Shown: in pieces, positions 1 to 10,089 of the stretch
How the letters are laid out: each line of letters begins with the position of its first letter
Numbering within the stretch: the first letter of the stretch is position 1
Origin: Lichenibacterium ramalinae
GTDB taxonomy: Bacteria > Pseudomonadota > Alphaproteobacteria > Rhizobiales > Beijerinckiaceae
DNA: 64,000 nucleotides
Direction: 5' to 3'
Assembly: GCF_004137085.1 (NCBI RefSeq)
Contig: NZ_QYBC01000017.1
Coordinates: 62,001 to 126,000, forward strand
Position numbers and translations under genes: made by a program
Notes under the pieces: generated by a model
Told to the model about the DNA's origin: nothing
Databases searched by the model: none
The model's input: the letters and a program-made list of their open reading frames with translations, nothing else

Positions 1-497
1 GCGACGAGGTCGTGTCGGGCCAGCAGGTCGATGTGAAGCCCGGCAACGCCATGCCGCTGGCCTCCATCCCGGTGGGCACCATCGTGCACAACATCGAGAT
101 GAAGATCGGCAAGGGCGGTGCCATCGCGCGGTCGGCCGGCTCCTACGCCCAGATCGTCGGCCGCGACGCCGGCTACGTCTCGCTGCGCCTGTCGTCGGGC
201 GAGCAGCGCCTGATCCACGGTGCCTGCTTCGCGACCGTCGGTTCGGTGTCGAACCCCGACCACATGAACATCTCCTACGGCAAGGCGGGTCGCCGCCGCT
301 GGCTCGGACGGCGCCCGCACAACCGCGGTGTCACGATGAACCCGGTCGACCATCCGCACGGCGGCGGCGAAGGCCGCACCTCCGGCGGCCGTCACCCGGT
401 CACGCCGTGGGGCAAGCCCACCAAGGGCAAGAAGACACGTACCAACAAGTCGACGGGCAAGTTCATCGTCGCCTCCCGCCACGCCCGTAAGAAGTAA
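1..497 (+). CDS. rplB: 50S ribosomal protein L2, 3' part only
   Basis: L2 is a primary 23S rRNA binding protein next to the peptidyl transferase centre. The 5' half of the gene lies before the window; reading frame 3 is open from the first base ([15 protein letters not shown]). The visible part carries the highly conserved block [14 protein letters not shown], which includes the histidine implicated in peptidyl transfer, and the basic C-terminus ending [12 protein letters not shown] at base 12 is an internal Val, not a start. It is followed 10 bases later by rpsS, as in the S10 operon. Confidence 0.98.
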   Translation, partial: DEVVSGQQVDVKPGNAMPLASIPVGTIVHNIEMKIGKGGAIARSAGSYAQIVGRDAGYVSLRLSSGEQRLIHGACFATVGSVSNPDHMNISYGKAGRRRWLGRRPHNRGVTMNPVDHPHGGGEGRTSGGRHPVTPWGKPTKGKKTRTNKSTGKFIVASRHARKK

Positions 498-507
498 GGG
501 CTGATCC

Positions 508-783
508 ATGTCACGTTCGATCTGGAAGGGTCCCTTCGTCGACGGTTACCTGCTGAAGAAGGCAGATACCGTGCGCGGCAGCGGGCGTTCCGAAGTCATC
601 AAGATGTGGAGCCGTCGCTCCACCATCCTGCCGCAGTTCGTGGGCCTCACCTTCGGGGTTCACAACGGCCACAAGCACGTCCCGGTGACCGTCACCGAGG
701 ATATGATCGGCCACAAGTTCGGCGAGTTCTCGCCGACCCGCACGTTCCACGGCCACGCCGCGGACAAGAAGTCCAAGAGGTAA
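508..783 (+). CDS. rpsS: 30S ribosomal protein S19
   Basis: S19 binds the 16S rRNA 3' domain in the small-subunit head. The 91-residue product has the usual length and family sequence ([19 protein letters not shown] at the N-terminus, [20 protein letters not shown] near the C-terminus). It lies in the S10 operon between rplB and rplV; rplV begins three bases after the stop codon. Confidence 0.98.
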   Translation: MSRSIWKGPFVDGYLLKKADTVRGSGRSEVIKMWSRRSTILPQFVGLTFGVHNGHKHVPVTVTEDMIGHKFGEFSPTRTFHGHAADKKSKR

Positions 784-786
784 GCG

Positions 787-1167
787 ATGAGCAAGCAGGC
801 CAAGCCCCGCGCGCTCCCCGAGAACGAGGCGAAGTGCGTCGCGCGCATGTTGCGCGTGTCCCCGCAGAAGCTGAACCTCCTGGCGCAGCTCATCCGCGGC
901 AAGAAGGTCGAGACGGCGCTCGCCGACCTCGAATTCTCGCGCAAGCGCATTTCGGTCGAGGTGAAGAAGGCGCTCGAGAGCGCCATCGCCAATGCCGAGA
1001 ACAACCATGAGCTCGACGTCGACGACCTCATCGTCTCCGAGGCCTATGTCGGCAAGGCGATGGTCATGAAGCGGTTCAGCCCCCGTGCCCGCGGCCGGGC
1101 CGGCCGGATCGAGAAGCCGTTTTCGAACCTCACGATCATCGTGCGGGAAGTCGCAGCCACGGCCTGA
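787..1167 (+). CDS. rplV: 50S ribosomal protein L22
   Basis: L22 lines the peptide exit tunnel of the large subunit. The product is 126 residues with family hallmarks ([20 protein letters not shown], then [15 protein letters not shown] and the tunnel-loop segment [15 protein letters not shown]). It starts directly after rpsS with an ATG and precedes rpsC by 12 bases. Confidence 0.98.
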   Translation: MSKQAKPRALPENEAKCVARMLRVSPQKLNLLAQLIRGKKVETALADLEFSRKRISVEVKKALESAIANAENNHELDVDDLIVSEAYVGKAMVMKRFSPRARGRAGRIEKPFSNLTIIVREVAATA

Positions 1168-1179
1168 GGATTTAATACG

Positions 1180-1935
1180 ATGGGTCAGAAGGTCAATCCG
1201 ATCGGGTTGCGGCTCGGCATCAACCGCACCTGGGATTCGCGCTGGTTCGCCAGCAAGGCCGAGTACGGCAAGCTGCTGCACGAGGACATGAAGATCCGCG
1301 AGGTCCTCATGGCGGCGTTGAAGCAGGCGGCGATCTCCAAGATCGTCATCGAGCGTCCGCACCGGAAGTGCCGCGTCACCATCCACTCGGCGCGTCCGGG
1401 CGTGGTGATCGGCAAGAAGGGCGCCGACATCGACAAGCTGCGCAAGATGGTGGGCAAGGTCACGACCTCCGAGGTGGTGATCAACATCGTCGAGGTCCGC
1501 AAGCCCGAGATCGACGCCACGCTGGTGGCCGATTCGATCGCCCAGCAGCTCGAGCGCCGCGTCGCGTTCCGTCGCGCCATGAAGCGCGCCGTGCAGTCCG
1601 CCATGCGCCTCGGCGCCGAGGGCATCCGGATCAACTGCTCGGGTCGCCTGGGCGGCGCCGAGATCGCCCGCCAGGAATGGTACCGTGAAGGCCGCGTGCC
1701 GCTGCATACGCTGCGCGCCGACGTCGACTACGGCGTCGCCACCGCCAACACGGCCTACGGCACTTGCGGCATCAAGGTGTGGATCTTCAAGGGCGAGATC
1801 CTCGAGCACGATCCCATGGCGCAGGACAAGCGCGCCGCCGCGCAGGAGCATGCGCCGGGTGGCGAGCGTCGCCGCCGCGACGACGACCGCGGGGGCCGCG
1901 ACCGCGATCGCGACCGCCGGCGCGAACGGGCCTGA
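1180..1935 (+). CDS. rpsC: 30S ribosomal protein S3
   Basis: S3 forms part of the mRNA entry site in the small subunit. The 251-residue product starts [14 protein letters not shown], contains the KH-domain segment [17 protein letters not shown] and ends in a charged tail of about 40 residues rich in Arg and Asp (for example [20 protein letters not shown]). Such low-complexity extensions are common in alphaproteobacterial S3. A 184-base spacer follows before rplP, longer than the other S10 operon gaps. Confidence 0.98.
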   Translation: MGQKVNPIGLRLGINRTWDSRWFASKAEYGKLLHEDMKIREVLMAALKQAAISKIVIERPHRKCRVTIHSARPGVVIGKKGADIDKLRKMVGKVTTSEVVINIVEVRKPEIDATLVADSIAQQLERRVAFRRAMKRAVQSAMRLGAEGIRINCSGRLGGAEIARQEWYREGRVPLHTLRADVDYGVATANTAYGTCGIKVWIFKGEILEHDPMAQDKRAAAQEHAPGGERRRRDDDRGGRDRDRDRRRERA

Positions 1936-2119
1936 CCGGTCTGTCTCTCAAAGGGGCGCGGGCCGCCGTGAGGCAGGTTCGCGCCTTCGGTGCACGTTGA
2001 CAGTTGCGTGACGTGCTCCGGCATGAAATAGCAAGACCCATCGACCGACCTCGAGGGCTCCCACACGAGTCCCCGAGCGGTCCGGACGTGCTCCGAACGA
2101 TCTTTCAGGACCTGTTTCC

Positions 2120-2533
2120 ATGTTGCAACCCAAGCGAACCCGCTTTCGCAAGGCCTTCAAGGGCCGGATCAGCGGCGAGGCCAAAGGCGGCTTCGAACTG
2201 AACTTCGGCCAGTTCGGCCTTAAGGCGCTCGAGCCCGAGCGCGTCACGGCGCGTCAGATCGAGGCCGCCCGTCGCGCCCTGACCCGCCACATGAAGCGCG
2301 CCGGCCGCGTGTGGATCCGCATCTTCCCGGACCTCCCGGTCTCGAAGAAGCCCACCGAAGTCCGCATGGGCAAGGGCAAGGGCGCGCCCGAGTTCTGGGC
2401 CGCCCGCGTTCACCCCGGCCGCATCATGTTCGAGCTCGACGGCGTGCCGGTCGACCTCGCCCGCGAGGCGCTCCGGCTGGCGGCTGCCAAGCTGCCGATC
2501 AAGACGCGCTTCGTCGAGCGCATCGCCGAGTAA
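2120..2533 (+). CDS. rplP: 50S ribosomal protein L16
   Basis: L16 binds near the A site and is needed for 50S maturation. The 137-residue product begins [17 protein letters not shown] and has the conserved [14 protein letters not shown] block. It follows the 184-base gap after rpsC; rpmC starts 12 bases after its stop codon. Confidence 0.98.
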   Translation: MLQPKRTRFRKAFKGRISGEAKGGFELNFGQFGLKALEPERVTARQIEAARRALTRHMKRAGRVWIRIFPDLPVSKKPTEVRMGKGKGAPEFWAARVHPGRIMFELDGVPVDLAREALRLAAAKLPIKTRFVERIAE

Positions 2534-2545
2534 GGACGGACGACC

Positions 2546-2758
2546 ATGAAGACCAAGCAGCGCCTGTCCGACCTCTGGGTCATGTCGGACGACCAGCTCA
2601 ACGACGAAGTGCTTCGCCTGAAGCGCGAACAGTTCAACCTGCGCTTCCGGCGCGCCACGGGGCAGTTGGAGAACACCTCCACGGTCCGCATCGTGCGTCG
2701 CGACATCGCCCGGGCCAAGACCCTGGCGGCGATGAAGCGCGCCGCAGTGAACGGGTGA
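2546..2758 (+). CDS. rpmC: 50S ribosomal protein L29
   Basis: L29 sits at the tunnel exit beside L23, near the docking site for trigger factor and SRP. The product is 70 residues and predicted to be two helices, with family signature residues [20 protein letters not shown]. It lies between rplP and rpsQ at S10-operon spacing. Confidence 0.97.
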   Translation: MKTKQRLSDLWVMSDDQLNDEVLRLKREQFNLRFRRATGQLENTSTVRIVRRDIARAKTLAAMKRAAVNG

Positions 2759-2767
2759 GAGAGACAG

Positions 2768-3025
2768 ATGCCGAAGCGAATCCTCCAGGGCGTGGTCGTC
2801 AGCGACAAGCAGGAGAAGACCATCGTGGTGAAGGTGGAGCGCCGCTTCACCCATCCGCTGCTGAAAAAAACCGTGCGCCGGTCGAAGAATTATCATGCGC
2901 ATGACGAAGCCAAGGCCTACAAGGTCGGCGACGTGGTCTCGATCGAAGAGACCCGTCCCATCTCCAAGCTGAAGCGCTGGACCGTGGTCGGCGCCGAGAT
3001 GATGCGCGGCCTGAAAGCCCGCTGA
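2768..3025 (+). CDS. rpsQ: 30S ribosomal protein S17
   Basis: S17 is an early-assembly OB-fold protein that binds the 16S 5' domain. The 85-residue product starts [20 protein letters not shown] and includes [20 protein letters not shown]. It is the last gene of the S10 unit; a 101-base spacer with a short GCGCCG/CGGCGC hairpin (3039-3053) separates it from rplN. Confidence 0.98.
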   Translation: MPKRILQGVVVSDKQEKTIVVKVERRFTHPLLKKTVRRSKNYHAHDEAKAYKVGDVVSIEETRPISKLKRWTVVGAEMMRGLKAR

Positions 3026-3126
3026 TCCGGAGGCCGGCGCGCCGTTTCGGCGCATCTCCTCCGCCAGGCGCAGTCCGGCTGACCGGGAAACCGGGCCGGA
3101 AACCGTTCTGACAGAAAGCATAGTCC

Positions 3127-3495
3127 ATGATTCAGATGCAGACTAACCTCGATGTCGCTGACAACTCCGGCGCCCGCCGTGTCATGTGCATCAAGGTCCT
3201 CGGCGGTTCCAAGCGGAAGTATGCCGGTGTGGGCGACATCATCGTCGTGTCCATCAAGGAGGCCATTCCGCGCGGCCGCGTGAAGAAGGGCGACGTGATG
3301 AAGGCCGTGGTGGTCCGCACCGCCAAGGACATCAAGCGCCCCGACGGCTCGGTGATCCGCTTCGACACGAATGCGGCCGTGATCGTCAACAACCAGTCGG
3401 AGCCGGTGGGCACCCGCATTTTCGGGCCGGTGCCGCGCGAGCTCCGCGCCAAGAACCACATGAAGATCATCTCTCTCGCCCCGGAGGTGCTGTGA
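3127..3495 (+). CDS. rplN: 50S ribosomal protein L14
   Basis: L14 contributes to intersubunit bridges. The 122-residue product has [20 protein letters not shown] at the N-terminus and the conserved [20 protein letters not shown] block. It opens the spc operon gene order. Its TGA overlaps the rplX ATG by one base (TGATG), which suggests coupled translation. Confidence 0.98.
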   Translation: MIQMQTNLDVADNSGARRVMCIKVLGGSKRKYAGVGDIIVVSIKEAIPRGRVKKGDVMKAVVVRTAKDIKRPDGSVIRFDTNAAVIVNNQSEPVGTRIFGPVPRELRAKNHMKIISLAPEVL

Positions 3496-3812
3496 TGGCG
3501 GCCAAGATCAAGAAGGGCGACAAGGTCGTGGTCCTGGCGGGCCGTGACCGCGGCACGACGGGCGAAGTCCTGCAGGTCATGCCCAAGGACGAGCGCGCCA
3601 TCGTTCAGGGCGTCAACCTCGTCAAGCGCCACCAGGCGCAGTCCGCCCGCCAGGAAGGCGGCATCATCAGCAAGGAAGCGACGATCCATCTGTCGAACCT
3701 CGCCCTGCAGCACCCCACGACCGGCAAGCCGGTCCGGGTCGGCTTCAAGGTGCTCGAGGACGGCCGCAAGGTCCGCATCGCCAAGGGTTCGGGAGATCAG
3801 ATCGATGGCTGA
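3495..3812 (+). CDS. rplX: 50S ribosomal protein L24
   Basis: L24 initiates 50S assembly. The start is the ATG at 3495, which overlaps the rplN stop codon; the open frame upstream of it is only a readthrough of rplN in another frame. The 105-residue product starts [20 protein letters not shown] (a KOW motif) and has the typical HLSNLAL segment. Its 3' end overlaps the start of rplE by eight bases. Confidence 0.97.
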   Translation: MAAKIKKGDKVVVLAGRDRGTTGEVLQVMPKDERAIVQGVNLVKRHQAQSARQEGGIISKEATIHLSNLALQHPTTGKPVRVGFKVLEDGRKVRIAKGSGDQIDG

Positions 3813-4461
3813 GGCTCAGGCAGCAGCGGGCGCCAAGGCGAAAGCCAAGGGCGCCAAGGAGAACCGCAAGTCCGGTTCCGACATCAACATGGAGGCCTCG
3901 CCGGCCGCCCCCGCCGGCTACGTGCCGCGGATGAAGCAGGTCTATGCCGACACCGTCCGTCAGGCGATGATCGAGCAGTTCGGCTACAAGAATGCGATGG
4001 CGGTGCCCCGGCTCGACAAGATCGTGCTGAACATGGGCGTCGGCGAGGCCGTCAACGACACCAAGAAGGTGACGAACGCCGCCTCCGACCTGTCGCTGAT
4101 CGCGGGCCAGAAGCCCGTCATCACCCATGCGCGCAACGCCATCTCGACCTTCAAGGTCCGCGAGAACATGCCGCTCGGCGCCAAGGTGACGCTGCGCGAC
4201 GTGCGCATGTACGAGTTCCTCGACCGCCTCATCACGATCGCGCTGCCGCGCGTCCGGGATTTCCGCGGCCTGAGCCCCAAGTCCTTCGATGGCCGTGGCA
4301 ACTTCGCCATGGGCATCAAGGAACACATCATCTTCCCCGAGATCGACTATGACAAGGCCGAGACGATGCTCGGCATGGACATCATCGTCTGCACGACGGC
4401 GAAGACCGACGACGAGGCGCGCGCGCTTCTTCGGGCATTCAATTTCCCGTTCCGGCAGTGA
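3805..4461 (+). CDS. rplE: 50S ribosomal protein L5, with N-terminal extension
   Basis: L5 binds 5S rRNA in the central protuberance. The ATG at 3805 overlaps rplX by eight bases and gives 218 residues, against about 180-190 usual. The extra roughly 35 N-terminal residues are Ala/Lys/Gly-rich ([19 protein letters not shown]) and precede the conserved body, which begins near [17 protein letters not shown]. An alternative ATG at 3889 would remove most of the extension but has no clear ribosome binding site. The body contains the conserved [20 protein letters not shown] block. Confidence 0.95.
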   Translation: MAEAQAAAGAKAKAKGAKENRKSGSDINMEASPAAPAGYVPRMKQVYADTVRQAMIEQFGYKNAMAVPRLDKIVLNMGVGEAVNDTKKVTNAASDLSLIAGQKPVITHARNAISTFKVRENMPLGAKVTLRDVRMYEFLDRLITIALPRVRDFRGLSPKSFDGRGNFAMGIKEHIIFPEIDYDKAETMLGMDIIVCTTAKTDDEARALLRAFNFPFRQ

Positions 4462-4466
4462 GGTCA

Positions 4467-4512
4467 GCGGGCACCGGGGTCGACCCGGTTCCCGCCCTGC
4501 AGCTCAGCAGGG
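4467..4512 (+). other. two adjacent intergenic hairpins between rplE and rpsN
   Basis: Six bases after the rplE stop lies GCGGG-c-ACCGGG, loop GTCGA, then CCCGGT-t-CCCGC (4467-4495): an 11-bp stem with one mismatch. It is directly followed by CCCTGC, loop AGCTCA, GCAGGG (4495-4512). No U-tract follows, so full termination is unlikely. A role in attenuation, RNA processing or 3'-end protection is inferred, not shown. Confidence 0.6.
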
Positions 4513-4542
4513 CTTCAGACGCGGAAAGGCGAGGATACCTCA

Positions 4543-4848
4543 ATGGCTAAGAAGAGTTCTGTCGAGAAGAACGAACACCGGCGAGCGCTGGTGAAGCAGT
4601 ATGCGGCGAAGCGGGCCCGGCTCAAGGGCATCGCCGACGATGCCAACCTCCCCATGGAGGAGCGGTTCGAGGCGCGGTTGAAGCTGTCCGAGCTTCCCCG
4701 CAACTCGGCCGCGGCGCGTATCCGCAACCGCTGCGAAGTCAGCGGCCGTGCGCGTTCGGTGTATCGCAAGATGAAGATGTCCCGCATCGCCCTGCGCGAG
4801 CTGGGCAACAAGGGCCTGATCCCAGGCCTCGTGAAGTCCAGCTGGTAA
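4543..4848 (+). CDS. rpsN: 30S ribosomal protein S14
   Basis: S14 assembles into the small-subunit head. The 101-residue product is the long, zinc-independent form: it lacks the CxxC pairs of the short form. It begins [20 protein letters not shown] and carries [18 protein letters not shown] and [18 protein letters not shown]. The 81-base upstream spacer holds two hairpins. Confidence 0.97.
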   Translation: MAKKSSVEKNEHRRALVKQYAAKRARLKGIADDANLPMEERFEARLKLSELPRNSAAARIRNRCEVSGRARSVYRKMKMSRIALRELGNKGLIPGLVKSSW

Positions 4849-4861
4849 GGGGAGGCGCACC

Positions 4862-5260
4862 ATGTCCGTGAACGATCCCCTGGGTGACATGCTCACCCGT
4901 ATCCGCAATGCCCAGCTTCGCAAGAAGGGCAAGGTGTCGACGCCGGGCTCCCGCCTGCGCGCCAACGTGCTTGACGTGTTGGAGCAGGAAGGCTACATCC
5001 GCGGCTATTCGACGACCGACCACGGCAACGGGCGGACGGAGTTCGACATCGAACTCAAATATTTCGACAACGCCCCGGTCATCAAGCTGATCGAGCGCGT
5101 GTCGCGCCCCGGCCGCCGCGTCTACGCGGCTGTCGACGCCCTGCCGCGCGTCGCCAACGGCCTCGGCATCACCATCGTGTCGACGCCCAAGGGCGTCATG
5201 GCTGACCACGCCGCCCGCGACAACAATGTCGGCGGCGAGGTCCTTTGCAAGGTCTTCTGA
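4862..5260 (+). CDS. rpsH: 30S ribosomal protein S8
   Basis: S8 binds the central domain of 16S rRNA and, in Escherichia coli, represses the spc operon. The 132-residue product starts [20 protein letters not shown] and ends with the conserved GGEVLCKVF. Preceding bases GGGGAGG give a strong ribosome binding site. It lies in the standard spc order rpsN-rpsH-rplF. Confidence 0.98.
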   Translation: MSVNDPLGDMLTRIRNAQLRKKGKVSTPGSRLRANVLDVLEQEGYIRGYSTTDHGNGRTEFDIELKYFDNAPVIKLIERVSRPGRRVYAAVDALPRVANGLGITIVSTPKGVMADHAARDNNVGGEVLCKVF

Positions 5261-5285
5261 CCTCAGGCCATGAAGGGTCCACAAT

Positions 5286-5819
5286 ATGTCCAGGGTCGGT
5301 AAAAAGCCGGTCGCGCTCCCCACGGGCGTGACCGCGACGGTTCAAGGCCAGTCGGTCTCGGTCAAGGGTGCCAAGGGGACTCTGTCCTTCGTGGTCCCCG
5401 AGGACTGCGACGTGGCGCTAAACGACAACGAAGTCTCGGTGAAGCCGCGTTCGGAGACGAAGCGCGCTCAGGCGATGTGGGGCATGTCCCGCGCCATGAT
5501 CAGCAACCTGGTCACGGGCGTGTCGGCGGGCTTCGAGCGCAAGCTCGAGATCACGGGCGTCGGCTACAAGGCCGCCGTCCAGGGAAAGCGGCTCGTCCTG
5601 TCGCTGGGCTACAGCCACGACGTCGACTTCCCGATCCCCGAGGGGATCACCATCGTGGCGACGCGCCCGACGGAGCTGATCATCACCGGCATCGACAAGC
5701 GCGAAGTCGGTCAGGTCGCCTCCGAGATCCGCGCGTTCCGTCCGCCGGAGCCCTACAAGGGCAAGGGCGTGAAATACGCGGGCGAGTTCATCTTCCGCAA
5801 GGAAGGCAAGAAGAAGTAA
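5286..5819 (+). CDS. rplF: 50S ribosomal protein L6
   Basis: L6 lies near the factor-binding region of the 50S subunit. The 177-residue product begins [19 protein letters not shown] and has the C-terminal signature [20 protein letters not shown]. rplR begins four bases after the stop codon. Confidence 0.98.
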   Translation: MSRVGKKPVALPTGVTATVQGQSVSVKGAKGTLSFVVPEDCDVALNDNEVSVKPRSETKRAQAMWGMSRAMISNLVTGVSAGFERKLEITGVGYKAAVQGKRLVLSLGYSHDVDFPIPEGITIVATRPTELIITGIDKREVGQVASEIRAFRPPEPYKGKGVKYAGEFIFRKEGKKK

Positions 5820-5823
5820 GGCC

Positions 5824-6183
5824 ATGAGCAAGAGCGATCTTTCCGACCGCCGCAAGGCTCGTGTCCGTCTGGCGTTGCGCAAGAACGCCGGCGGCCGCCC
5901 GCGCCTTTCGGTCTTCCGGTCGTCCAAGCAGATCTACGCGCAGATCATCGACGACGCCCGCGGCGTGACCCTGGCCTCCGCCTCGTCCCTGGAAAAGGAC
6001 AGCCGGGGAACGCTGAAGACCGGGGCCGACAAGGCCGCCGCCAAGCACATCGGCGAACTCATCGCCAAGCGGGCCGTCGAGGCCGGCGTGAGCGAAGTGG
6101 TGTTCGACCGCGGCGCCTACATGTACCACGGCCGCGTCAAGGCGCTGGCCGACGGCGCCCGCGAGGGTGGCCTGAAGTTCTGA
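5824..6183 (+). CDS. rplR: 50S ribosomal protein L18
   Basis: L18 binds 5S rRNA together with L5. The 119-residue product has the conserved [20 protein letters not shown] segment and ends [18 protein letters not shown]. Its TGA lies within the left arm of a perfect 10-bp hairpin (6182-6206), so ribosomes finishing the gene would compete with folding of that hairpin. Confidence 0.97.
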   Translation: MSKSDLSDRRKARVRLALRKNAGGRPRLSVFRSSKQIYAQIIDDARGVTLASASSLEKDSRGTLKTGADKAAAKHIGELIAKRAVEAGVSEVVFDRGAYMYHGRVKALADGAREGGLKF

Positions 6184-6206
6184 TCCCCTCCCACCCGGAG
6201 GGGATC
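6182..6206 (+). other. perfect 10-bp hairpin overlapping the rplR stop codon
   Basis: GATCCCCTCC (6182-6191), loop CACCC, GGAGGGGATC (6197-6206). The stem includes the last two bases of the rplR TGA. No T-run follows. The remaining spacer to rpsE (about 180 bases) shows no open frame with normal codon use. Confidence 0.6.
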
Positions 6207-6385
6207 TCGATCCCATCGGTCCGGCTTGCCGTCGACGTCAGCGTCGGCTAGAGGTCGGCCCGTTCCCTTGCAGGTGGCGGTCGGCGCGGGGCGGTTCATC
6301 CGCATCCCCGCGCTTTCGCGCATCCTGCAGACCATCCCAGCGAGCGGCGCGCCTCCCGGCCGCCGCGTCAGTGACGGACAGAGAC

Positions 6386-6940
6386 ATGGCTCGTGAAAGA
6401 GAGCGCGACCGCGAGGATCGCGACAATGAATTCGTGGACAAGCTCGTCCACATCAACCGCGTCGCCAAGGTGGTGAAGGGCGGCCGGCGCTTCGGCTTCG
6501 CGGCGCTCGTCGTCGTCGGCGACCAGAAGGGCCGCGTCGGCTACGGTCACGGCAAGGCGCGCGAAGTGCCGGAAGCCATCCGCAAGGCGACGGAAGCCGC
6601 CAAGCGCGGCCTCATCCGCGTTCCGCTGCGCGAGGGCCGCACGCTGCACCACGACGTGAACGGCCGCCACGGCGCTGGTCGCGTCATCCTGCGCGCCGCC
6701 CCGGCCGGCACCGGCATCATCGCGGGCGGCCCGATGCGCGCCGTCTTCGAGACGCTCGGCGTCCACGACGTCGTCGCCAAGAGCCAGGGCTCGTCGAACC
6801 CCTACAACATGGTCCGCGCCACCTTCGACGCGCTGGCCCATGAGGATTCGCCCCGCCAGGTCGCGGCCCGCCGCAACATCAAGGTGTCCACCCTGCAGTC
6901 GCGCCGTCAGGGCGTGGATGCCGACGCCGTCGACGCGTGA
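6386..6940 (+). CDS. rpsE: 30S ribosomal protein S5
   Basis: S5 shapes the mRNA entry channel and affects decoding accuracy. The ATG at 6386 was chosen over a GTG five codons upstream because [11 protein letters not shown] matches the usual alphaproteobacterial start. The product is 184 residues. It has an Arg/Glu/Asp-rich N-terminus, then the conserved [19 protein letters not shown] and [21 protein letters not shown] 202-base spacer with a hairpin separates it from rplR. Confidence 0.96.
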   Translation: MARERERDREDRDNEFVDKLVHINRVAKVVKGGRRFGFAALVVVGDQKGRVGYGHGKAREVPEAIRKATEAAKRGLIRVPLREGRTLHHDVNGRHGAGRVILRAAPAGTGIIAGGPMRAVFETLGVHDVVAKSQGSSNPYNMVRATFDALAHEDSPRQVAARRNIKVSTLQSRRQGVDADAVDA

Positions 6941-6954
6941 TCGGGAGGACTGAC

Positions 6955-7152
6955 ATGATCTCTCAGAGCGAGACCAAGTTCGTCGTCGAGCAGACGAAGA
7001 GCCCCATCGGCCGCCCCGCCAGTCAGCGCCAGACGCTGGTTGCGCTCGGCCTCAACAAGATCGGCCGCCGCTCGTCGCTGATCGACAACCCCTCGACGCG
7101 TGGCATGGTGGCGAGCGTCGCTCACCTCGTCCGCATCGTCGAAGGCGCGTAG
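6955..7152 (+). CDS. rpmD: 50S ribosomal protein L30
   Basis: L30 is a small 50S protein. The ATG at 6955 follows the strong GGGAGG ribosome binding site at 6943-6948; an upstream in-frame GTG overlapping the rpsE stop has none. The product is 65 residues with the family pattern [20 protein letters not shown] and [15 protein letters not shown]. rplO follows after 10 bases. Confidence 0.96.
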   Translation: MISQSETKFVVEQTKSPIGRPASQRQTLVALGLNKIGRRSSLIDNPSTRGMVASVAHLVRIVEGA

Positions 7153-7162
7153 GAGCGATCCG

Positions 7163-7648
7163 ATGAAACTCAACGAGATTCGCGACAACGAAGGCGCCAC
7201 CAAGGCCCGCATGCGCGTCGGCCGCGGCATCGGCTCGGGCAAGGGCAAGACCGGTGGACGCGGCGTGAAGGGCCAGAAGGCCCGGACCGGCGTGCGCATC
7301 AAGGGCTTCGAGGGTGGCCAGATGCCGCTCCATCGTCGCCTCCCGAAGCGCGGCTTCACCAACATCTTCCGCCTCGACTACAACGAGATCAACGTCGGCC
7401 GCATCCAGAAGGCGATCGACGAGGGCAAGCTGCAGGCGGGCCCGATCACCATCGAGACGCTGGTCGACGCCGGCCTCTGCACCAAGGCACGCGACGGCGT
7501 CAAGATCCTCGGGGCGGGCGAGATCTCGGCGAAGCTCGACTTCGAAGTGGCCCTGGCCTCGAAGTCTGCGATCGCCGCCATCGAGGCCGCGGGCGGCACC
7601 GTGAAGGTGTTGCGCGAGCCCAAGGCTGCTCCGGCCAAGGAGACCTGA
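7163..7648 (+). CDS. rplO: 50S ribosomal protein L15
   Basis: L15 is a late-assembly 50S protein. The ATG at 7163 is preceded by AGGAG overlapping the rpmD stop. The 161-residue product has [20 protein letters not shown], the glycine-rich [20 protein letters not shown] and the [12 protein letters not shown] motif. It is followed by an unusually long spacer before secY. Confidence 0.97.
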   Translation: MKLNEIRDNEGATKARMRVGRGIGSGKGKTGGRGVKGQKARTGVRIKGFEGGQMPLHRRLPKRGFTNIFRLDYNEINVGRIQKAIDEGKLQAGPITIETLVDAGLCTKARDGVKILGAGEISAKLDFEVALASKSAIAAIEAAGGTVKVLREPKAAPAKET

Positions 7649-7978
7649 CCCCCGCGCTCCGCCGCGGCGGGGCAGGGCGGTTCTTCCGACGATCTTCGAC
7701 AGGGCGGCGGCGCGAGCCGGCCGCCCTGTCGTCGTATGGGGGACGCCGTGCGGCTGCCGGCGGGGCGGTCCGGCGACGCCACCGGCGCGCCACGTCTCGG
7801 GTCGCGCCGTTCCGGCTTCGCCGCCGTGTCGCCGATCCGCCGCCACGGTGGGCCTCCATCATGGCGCGCGGGCGACATCTCATCACTTCCTGCGCACCGG
7901 CCCTTCCGCAGGGCGGCAGAAGCGCGCTAATGATCGGCACGAACGACGTGCCTCGCGGCAGTCCCTTGGAGCAGATGT
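7649..7978 (+). other. 330-base spacer between rplO and secY
   Basis: No open frame here shows the third-position G/C bias of neighbouring genes. A long hairpin sits 48 bases after the rplO stop (7697-7731). A GGAG at 7968-7971 is the probable ribosome binding site of secY. No convincing sigma-70 promoter was found, but the length would allow separate control of secY-adk. Confidence 0.5.
7697..7731 (+). other. long intergenic hairpin between rplO and secY
   Basis: CGACAGGGCGGC (7697-7708) pairs perfectly with GCCGCCCTGTCG (7720-7731). Inside, GGC (7709-7711) can pair with GCC (7716-7718), extending the stem to about 15 bp with a one-base bulge. No T-run follows. Confidence 0.6.
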
Positions 7979-9316
7979 ATGGCGTCGGCAGCGGAACAGC
8001 TCGCAGCGAATATCAATTTCGCCTCGATCGGCAAGGCCGAGGAGCTCAAGAAGCGCATCTGGTTCACGCTGGGCGCCCTCATCGTCTACCGGCTCGGGAC
8101 CTACATCCCGCTCCCCGGCATCGACCCGGGGGCCTTCGAGGCCAATTTCTCGGGCCAGAAGCAGGGCGTGCTCGAGCTGTTCAACATGTTTTCGGGCGGG
8201 GCCGTGCAGCGCATGGCTATCTTCGCGCTGAACATCATGCCGTACATCTCGGCCTCCATCATCATCCAGCTCATGACCTCGGTCGTGCCCTCGCTGGAGA
8301 CGCTGAAGAAGGAGGGTGAGGCCGGCCGCAAGGTCATCAACCAGTACACCCGCTACCTCACCGTCATCCTGGCGGCATTCCAGGCCTACGGCATCTCGGT
8401 CGGGCTGGAGGGGCAGGCCGGCGTGGTGACGGACCCGGGCCTGTTCTTCCGCATCTCCTGCGTCATCACGCTGATGGGCGGGACCATGTTCCTGATGTGG
8501 CTCGGCGAGCAGATCACGTCGCGCGGCATCGGCAACGGCTCGTCGCTCATCATCTTCGCCGGCATCATCGCGGCCTTCCCGGCCGCCATCGGCCACACGC
8601 TGGAACTCGGCCGACAGGGCGCGATCTCGACGGTGTTCATCCTCGCCGTCGTGGTGGTGGCGATCGCCACCATCGCCTTCATCGTCTTCATGGAGCGGGC
8701 GCAGCGCCGCGTGCTCATCACCTATCCGAAACGGCAGGTCGGCAACCGCATGTTCGAGGGCCAGACCTCGTTCCTGCCCCTGAAGCTCAACACGGCGGGC
8801 GTCATCCCGCCGATCTTCGCCTCCTCGCTGCTGCTGCTCCCCACCACGGTGGCCAACTTCACCCAGATGAACGGCAACGGCGGCGGCTGGCTCGGCACCG
8901 TGACGAGCTTCCTGGCGCATGGGCGGCCGGCCTACATCGTCCTCTACCTGTTCCTGATCGTCTTCTTCGCCTTCTTCTACACCGCGGTGGTGTTCAATCC
9001 CGTGGAGACGGCCGACAACCTGCGCAAGCACGGCGGCTTCGTGCCGGGCGTGCGGCCGGGCGAGCGCACCGCTCAGTTCATCGACGCCATCCTCACCCGC
9101 ATCACCGTGCTGGGTGCCGCCTACCTCGCCATCATTTGCCTTCTGCCCGAGCTTCTGATCTCCTACGCGGCGCTGCCCTTCTATTTCGGCGGCACGTCCC
9201 TGCTGATCGTCGTGAGCGTGACGATGGACACCGTCGCCCAGGTCCACGGCCATCTGCAGGCCCAACAATATGAGAGCCTGATCAAGAAGTCGCGGCTCAG
9301 AGGGAAGAAGCGATGA
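7979..9316 (+). CDS. secY: protein translocase subunit SecY
   Basis: SecY is the channel of the Sec translocon in the cytoplasmic membrane. The 445-residue product begins [20 protein letters not shown] and contains ten predicted membrane segments. Family motifs include [14 protein letters not shown] (end of TM1), [15 protein letters not shown]-type TM2 residues and [14 protein letters not shown]. The start ATG has GGAG eight bases upstream. Its stop codon overlaps the adk start (ATGA), the conserved secY-adk pair. Confidence 0.97.
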   Translation: MASAAEQLAANINFASIGKAEELKKRIWFTLGALIVYRLGTYIPLPGIDPGAFEANFSGQKQGVLELFNMFSGGAVQRMAIFALNIMPYISASIIIQLMTSVVPSLETLKKEGEAGRKVINQYTRYLTVILAAFQAYGISVGLEGQAGVVTDPGLFFRISCVITLMGGTMFLMWLGEQITSRGIGNGSSLIIFAGIIAAFPAAIGHTLELGRQGAISTVFILAVVVVAIATIAFIVFMERAQRRVLITYPKRQVGNRMFEGQTSFLPLKLNTAGVIPPIFASSLLLLPTTVANFTQMNGNGGGWLGTVTSFLAHGRPAYIVLYLFLIVFFAFFYTAVVFNPVETADNLRKHGGFVPGVRPGERTAQFIDAILTRITVLGAAYLAIICLLPELLISYAALPFYFGGTSLLIVVSVTMDTVAQVHGHLQAQQYESLIKKSRLRGKKR

Positions 9317-9927
9317 GGATAGTGTTTCTGGGTCCGCCCGGTGCAGGGAAGGGGACGCAGGCAGCGCGGCTGATGCAGCGCCACGGGATACCGCAGCTCT
9401 CGACGGGCGACATGTTGAGGGCGGCCGTGAAGGCCGGCACGCCGGTGGGCCTCAAGGCCAAGGCCGTGATGGAGGCCGGTGGGCTCGTCTCGGACGCCGT
9501 CGTGGTCGGGATCGTGGCCGAGCGCATCATGGAGCCGGATGCCGCGCGGGGCTTCATCCTTGACGGCTTCCCCCGCACCGTGGCGCAGGCCGAGGCGCTC
9601 GACCTCGCGCTCGAACACCGTGGCCTCAGGCTCGACGCCGTGCTGGAACTCGAGGTCGATCCCACCGCGCTCGTGGCTCGGATCGAGAAGCGCGCCGCCG
9701 AGACGGTCGCGGCGGGCGGCACGGTGCGGCCCGACGACAAGCCGGACGTGCTGGCCAAGCGTCTCGAAACCTATCGGGAGCAGACCGCGCCGGTTTCGGC
9801 CTATTACGCCGAATCGGGCCGGCTGAAGGCCATCGACGGCATGGTGCCGATCGACGCCGTGTCGCAGGCGATCGACGCCGCCCTGGGCGACCGGGCCGGC
9901 CGGGATGCCGCCGTCGCGGCCCAGTAG
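9313..9927 (+). CDS. adk: adenylate kinase
   Basis: Catalyses ATP + AMP = 2 ADP. The P-loop [11 protein letters not shown] is at residues 7-17, the AMP-binding segment [10 protein letters not shown] follows, and [13 protein letters not shown] is typical. At 204 residues it is the short form: the LID region lacks the zinc-binding cysteines and is reduced, as is usual in alphaproteobacteria. The start overlaps the secY stop by four bases, so the two are probably translated together. Confidence 0.96.
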   Translation: MRIVFLGPPGAGKGTQAARLMQRHGIPQLSTGDMLRAAVKAGTPVGLKAKAVMEAGGLVSDAVVVGIVAERIMEPDAARGFILDGFPRTVAQAEALDLALEHRGLRLDAVLELEVDPTALVARIEKRAAETVAAGGTVRPDDKPDVLAKRLETYREQTAPVSAYYAESGRLKAIDGMVPIDAVSQAIDAALGDRAGRDAAVAAQ

Positions 9928-10032
9928 GGCGCGGAACTCCGGCGCGGTCCGTCGCTGCGGCGCGGATCGTCCCCAGGGGTGGTCGCCGCGGATCCGCGGT
10001 GGCGCCACTACCCCGATGTCGTCAACCGATCC

Positions 10033-10061
10033 TTGACGATCGATCGGGAAGCCGCTATGGC
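10033..10061 (+). promoter_or_regulatory. candidate sigma-70 promoter of the alpha operon
   Basis: TTGACG (10033-10038), a 17-base spacer and TATGGC (10056-10061, within GCTATGG) fit the alphaproteobacterial sigma-70 pattern. It lies in the 261-base adk-rpsM gap, about 130 bases upstream of rpsM, so rpsM-rpsK-rpoA-rplQ could have its own promoter. Inferred from pattern only. Confidence 0.45.
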
Positions 10062-10089
10062 GACCCTTGCGAGCCTACGACATAGCGGC

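Noticed and set aside
511-1851. Long antisense open frame opposite rpsS-rplV-rpsC
   Set aside because: It mirrors the third-position G/C bias of the ribosomal genes; its product is low-complexity Asp/Leu/His/Gly-rich and matches no family.
1997-2030. TTGACA in the rpsC-rplP gap as an internal promoter
   Set aside because: A perfect -35 hexamer but no acceptable -10 at 16-18 bases; the nearest candidates are at 19 and 22 bases.
6937-6954. GTG overlapping the rpsE stop as the rpmD start
   Set aside because: No ribosome binding site; the ATG at 6955 has GGGAGG and matches the family start.
7883-9268. Antisense open frame opposite secY
   Set aside because: His/Asp/Gly-rich shadow of a membrane protein gene; no start signal.
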